NCBI GenBank assembly: GCA_025964455.1
Contig: JAOPYU010000031.1
Coordinates: 1 to 8,298 of the forward strand
Reading direction: 5' to 3'
DNA length: 8,298 nucleotides
Source: Thermoleophilia bacterium
GTDB lineage: Bacteria; Actinomycetota; Thermoleophilia; Gaiellales; SKUG01
In this document: positions 6,323 to 8,298 of the stretch, piece after piece
Layout of the letters: every line of letters starts with the position of its first letter
How positions within the stretch are numbered: the stretch's first letter is position 1
Translations under genes and position numbers: made by a program
Notes under the pieces: generated by a model
Databases searched by the model: none
Seen by the model: the letters and a program-made list of their open reading frames with translations, nothing else
Told to the model about the DNA's origin: nothing

Positions 6323-6353
6323 GTACCGCATGGGTTCCTGGATTGCGACGGCT
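6308..6353. repeat. Right copy of the 46-bp imperfect palindrome
   Basis: The half-sites are 6308-6327 and 6333-6352, with 15 of 20 positions matching across a 5-base centre (GCATG). The outermost arms, CCGTCGCAA and TTGCGACGG, match fully. Compared with the left copy it is identical at 34 of 45 positions in either orientation, because each copy is itself near-palindromic. It contains the nuclease stop codon (TGA, 6320-6322) and ends 17 bases before the end of the convergent ALDH-like gene. It could also work as a bidirectional terminator hairpin, but no T-run follows. Confidence 0.85.
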
Positions 6354-6370
6354 GGCCGCGCCGGCGCCGG

Positions 6371-7267
6371 TCAGACGCCGATCGGGTGCCAGACGGTCTT
6401 GAGCTCCACGAACTGCGAGATCTCGTCGAGCGCGCCGACGTGACGCGCGGGGAAGGTGCGGGGGCGCGCGACGCGCTTGAGGTTCTCGGCGGCCTGCTGC
6501 TCGAGCTCGAGGGCTGCGGCGACGTCATCGACGCCCGCGAGGTCAAGGGCGTTGATGTCCATGTGCATCGCGAGGTGGGTGGCCAGCTCGTCGACGAAGC
6601 CCGTCAGGATGTTGACCACGCCGCCCGGAACGTCGCTCGTGGCGAGCACCTCGGCGAAGCTGATCGCCGAGAGCGGGTTGGCTTCGCTCGCGACGACGAC
6701 GACCGCGTTGCCGGACACGATCGCCGGAGCGATCGTGGCGGCGAGACCGCGCAGCGACCAGCCGGCCACCTGCGGAGCGACGATCGCGACGACGCCGGTC
6801 GCCTCGGGCAGCGAGAAGTTGAAGTACGGCGCGGCGACCGGGTTCGCAGAGCCGAGCACCTGCGAGTACTTGTCACTGAAGCCGGCGTGGAAGATCCACG
6901 TCGCGATGGCAGCGTCGACCTCGGCCTCGGCCGCCCGCGGCGTCGAGCCGGCCGCGACCAGCTCGGCCACGAACTGCGCGCGGCGTCCGTCGAGGACCTC
7001 GGCGATGCGGTAGAGCACCTGGCCGCGGTTGTACGCCGTTGCGCTGCTCCAGCCCTTCACGGCCTTGCGAGCGGCGCTGACGGCATCACGCGCGTCCTTG
7101 CGTGACGCCTGCGAGACGTTGGCCAGGAACTCGCCCCTGGGGCTCGCCACCTCGTACGAGCGACCGCTCTCGCTGCGCGGGAACTTGCCCCCGATGAACA
7201 GCTTGTAGGTCTTGGGCACGCCCAGGCGGGCGGTGGAGGGAGAGGAGGGCTTCTTGGTCGTCGCCAT
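6371..7267 (-). CDS. ALDH-like pseudoenzyme (ALDH16 C-terminal-domain-like), 298 aa
   Basis: The ATG at 7267 is preceded by AGGTG at good spacing. The frame stays open upstream to 7444, but that part overlaps the end of the other ALDH gene and reads as an Arg/Ser-rich shadow. The first half is a recognisable ALDH N-terminal and NAD-binding region: KLFIGGKFPRSESGRSYEV, ARKAVKGWSSATAYNRGQ, then VAPQVAGWSLRGLAATIAP where active ALDHs have PWNFPLLMLAWKVAPAL, and VPGGVVNILTG. The Asn of PWNFP, the ELGG glutamate and the GQxC cysteine are all missing, and the protein stops at about 60% of normal ALDH length with a beta tail (VELKTVWHPIGV). Its own ribosome site and intact frame argue against decay. 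The catalytic ALDH gene lies 52 bases upstream in the same orientation. This matches the inactive C-terminal domain of ALDH16-type proteins, so it probably assembles with its neighbour rather than acting alone. Confidence 0.87.
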   Translation of the reverse strand: MATTKKPSSPSTARLGVPKTYKLFIGGKFPRSESGRSYEVASPRGEFLANVSQASRKDARDAVSAARKAVKGWSSATAYNRGQVLYRIAEVLDGRRAQFVAELVAAGSTPRAAEAEVDAAIATWIFHAGFSDKYSQVLGSANPVAAPYFNFSLPEATGVVAIVAPQVAGWSLRGLAATIAPAIVSGNAVVVVASEANPLSAISFAEVLATSDVPGGVVNILTGFVDELATHLAMHMDINALDLAGVDDVAAALELEQQAAENLKRVARPRTFPARHVGALDEISQFVELKTVWHPIGV

Positions 7268-7319
7268 GTGGTTCACCTGTGTCAGTCGTGTCGCGGAAGC
7301 TGTGGAAAGGGGCTGCGTG

Positions 7320-8298
7320 TCAGTCGAAGCTGAGGTACGGCTGCAGGCCGTGGAGCCCGCCTTCGCGCCCGTAGCCGGATTCCTTGTAGCCGCCGAACGG
7401 CGACGTCGGGTCGAAGCGGTTGAACGTGTTCGCCCAGACGACACCAGCGCGGAGCTGGTTGACCATCGACAGGATGCGCGATCCCTTGTCGGTCCACACG
7501 CCGGCGCTCAGTCCGTACGGCGTGTTGTTCGCCTTCTCGATCGCCTCCGCGGGGGTGCGGAAGGTCAGTACGCTCAAGACCGGGCCGAAGATCTCCTCCT
7601 GCGCGATGCGGTGCGACTGGCTGACGCCGGTGAACACCGTCGGGCGGAAGTAGTACCCGCGCTTGGGCAGCTCGCAGCTGGGCTGCCAGATCTCGGCACC
7701 CTCGTCGATGCCGGCTCCGACGAGCTCCGTGATGCGCTCGAGCTGCGCCTTGGAGTTGATCGCGCCGACATCCGTGTTCTTGTCGAGGGGATCGCCGACA
7801 CGCAGCGTCTCCATGCGGCGGCGCAGCTTGGACATGACGTCGTCGAACACGTTCTCCTGGACGAACAGGCGTGATCCGGCACAGCACACGTGGCCCTGGT
7901 TGAAGAAGATGCCGCCGACGATGCCCTCGATGGCTTGGTCGAGGGGAGCGTCCTCGAACACGATGTTCGCGGCCTTGCCGCCGAGCTCGAGGGTGACCTT
8001 CTTGTCGGTGCCGGCCACGGCGCGCGCGATCTTCTTGCCGACCGCGGTGGAGCCGGTGAAGGCGACCTTGTCCACGTCCGGATGCTCGACGAGGGCGGCG
8101 CCGGTCTCCCCGGCGCCCGTGACGATGTTGACGACGCCTGCCGGGAGGCCGGCCTGCTCGAGCACCTCGCAGAACAGCAGCGCGGTGAGCGGGGTCGTCT
8201 CTGCCGGCTTGAGCACGACGGTGTTGCCGGCGGCAAGGGCGGGAGCGACCTTCCACGCAAGCATGAGCAGCGGGAAGTTCCACGGGATGACCTGGCCC
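7320..8298 (-). CDS. Aldehyde dehydrogenase, catalytic (N-terminal part outside window)
   Basis: The visible C-terminal 325 residues are a textbook NAD(P)-dependent aldehyde dehydrogenase, oxidising an aldehyde to its acid in the cytosol. In order: GQVIPWNFPLLMLAWK with the oxyanion Asn; AAGNTVVLKPAE, the cofactor-binding Lys/Glu region; FTGSTAVGKKI, Rossmann turn; LELGGKAANIVFEDA with the general-base Glu (codon 7986-7988); NQGHVCCAGSR with the nucleophilic Cys as the first of the CC pair (codon 7884-7886); EEIFGPVLSV; and PFGGYKESGYGREGG. All expected catalytic residues are present. Roughly 150 N-terminal residues should lie beyond 8298. It probably forms an operon with the pseudoenzyme gene 52 bases downstream, together resembling ALDH16 split in two. 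The substrate cannot be read from the sequence. Confidence 0.95.
   Translation of the reverse strand, partial: GQVIPWNFPLLMLAWKVAPALAAGNTVVLKPAETTPLTALLFCEVLEQAGLPAGVVNIVTGAGETGAALVEHPDVDKVAFTGSTAVGKKIARAVAGTDKKVTLELGGKAANIVFEDAPLDQAIEGIVGGIFFNQGHVCCAGSRLFVQENVFDDVMSKLRRRMETLRVGDPLDKNTDVGAINSKAQLERITELVGAGIDEGAEIWQPSCELPKRGYYFRPTVFTGVSQSHRIAQEEIFGPVLSVLTFRTPAEAIEKANNTPYGLSAGVWTDKGSRILSMVNQLRAGVVWANTFNRFDPTSPFGGYKESGYGREGGLHGLQPYLSFD

Noticed and set aside
5345..6363. Target-site duplication flanking the palindrome-bracketed unit
   Set aside because: The bases just outside 5355 and 6353 do not match in direct orientation, so there is no duplication to support classical transposition.
6361..6370. 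CCGGCGCCGG palindrome just after the pseudo-ALDH stop as a terminator
   Set aside because: Self-complementary, but no T-run follows and there is no room for a loop. Ten-base GC palindromes are expected by chance here.
7268..7444. Upstream extension of the pseudo-ALDH frame to 7444
   Set aside because: The extension reads as Arg/Ser/Thr-rich shadow over the end of the catalytic ALDH gene. ATG 7267 has a good AGGTG site.

Overview
The window is GC-rich bacterial DNA with strongly G/C-biased third codon positions, many GTG starts and several actinobacterial hallmarks: a stand-alone AbiEi/DUF559 gene, secreted propeller proteins with Ig-like tails, and an aldehyde dehydrogenase pair. A high-GC actinomycete-type genome (Actinomycetota, possibly a Thermoleophilia/Solirubrobacterales-like lineage) is the best guess. 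The phylum is inferred from style, not from a marker gene. I see no rRNA, tRNA or CRISPR array.

Left part (1-2843, + strand): the tail of an unrecognised gene, then a probable two-gene operon. Its first gene encodes a cysteine-free, Ala/Gly-rich protein with a single membrane segment. Its second encodes a membrane-anchored PQQ-type beta-propeller. A 9-bp hairpin covers the GTG start of the propeller gene. Convergent to this pair (2866-4656, - strand) is a secreted NHL-type propeller with a calcium-loop-like motif and Ig-like/C-terminal beta domains. A sigma70-like promoter may lie upstream of it.

Middle part (4912-5260): a 55-codon gene for a very acidic small protein. It is followed by a dense series of potential RNA hairpins ending in a strong intrinsic terminator with a UUCG tetraloop. 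Two of the hairpins expose the same loop sequence, GGTGCG. The complement of that loop, CGCACC, occurs twice just upstream.

Right part: a gene for a winged-helix (AbiEi-like) plus DUF559 (Vsr/PD-(D/E)xK-like nuclease) protein (5378-6322). It is bracketed exactly by two copies of a 45-46 bp imperfect palindrome. The ATG lies inside the left copy and the stop codon inside the right copy. This roughly 1-kb unit looks like a compact, possibly mobile or self-regulating cassette and is the most unusual thing here. Beyond it on the - strand are two adjacent ALDH-family genes: a catalytic ALDH, cut by the window edge, followed by a 298-residue ALDH-like pseudoenzyme lacking the catalytic Cys/Glu half. 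Their order and sizes match the two domains of ALDH16-type proteins, so this may be a split ALDH16.
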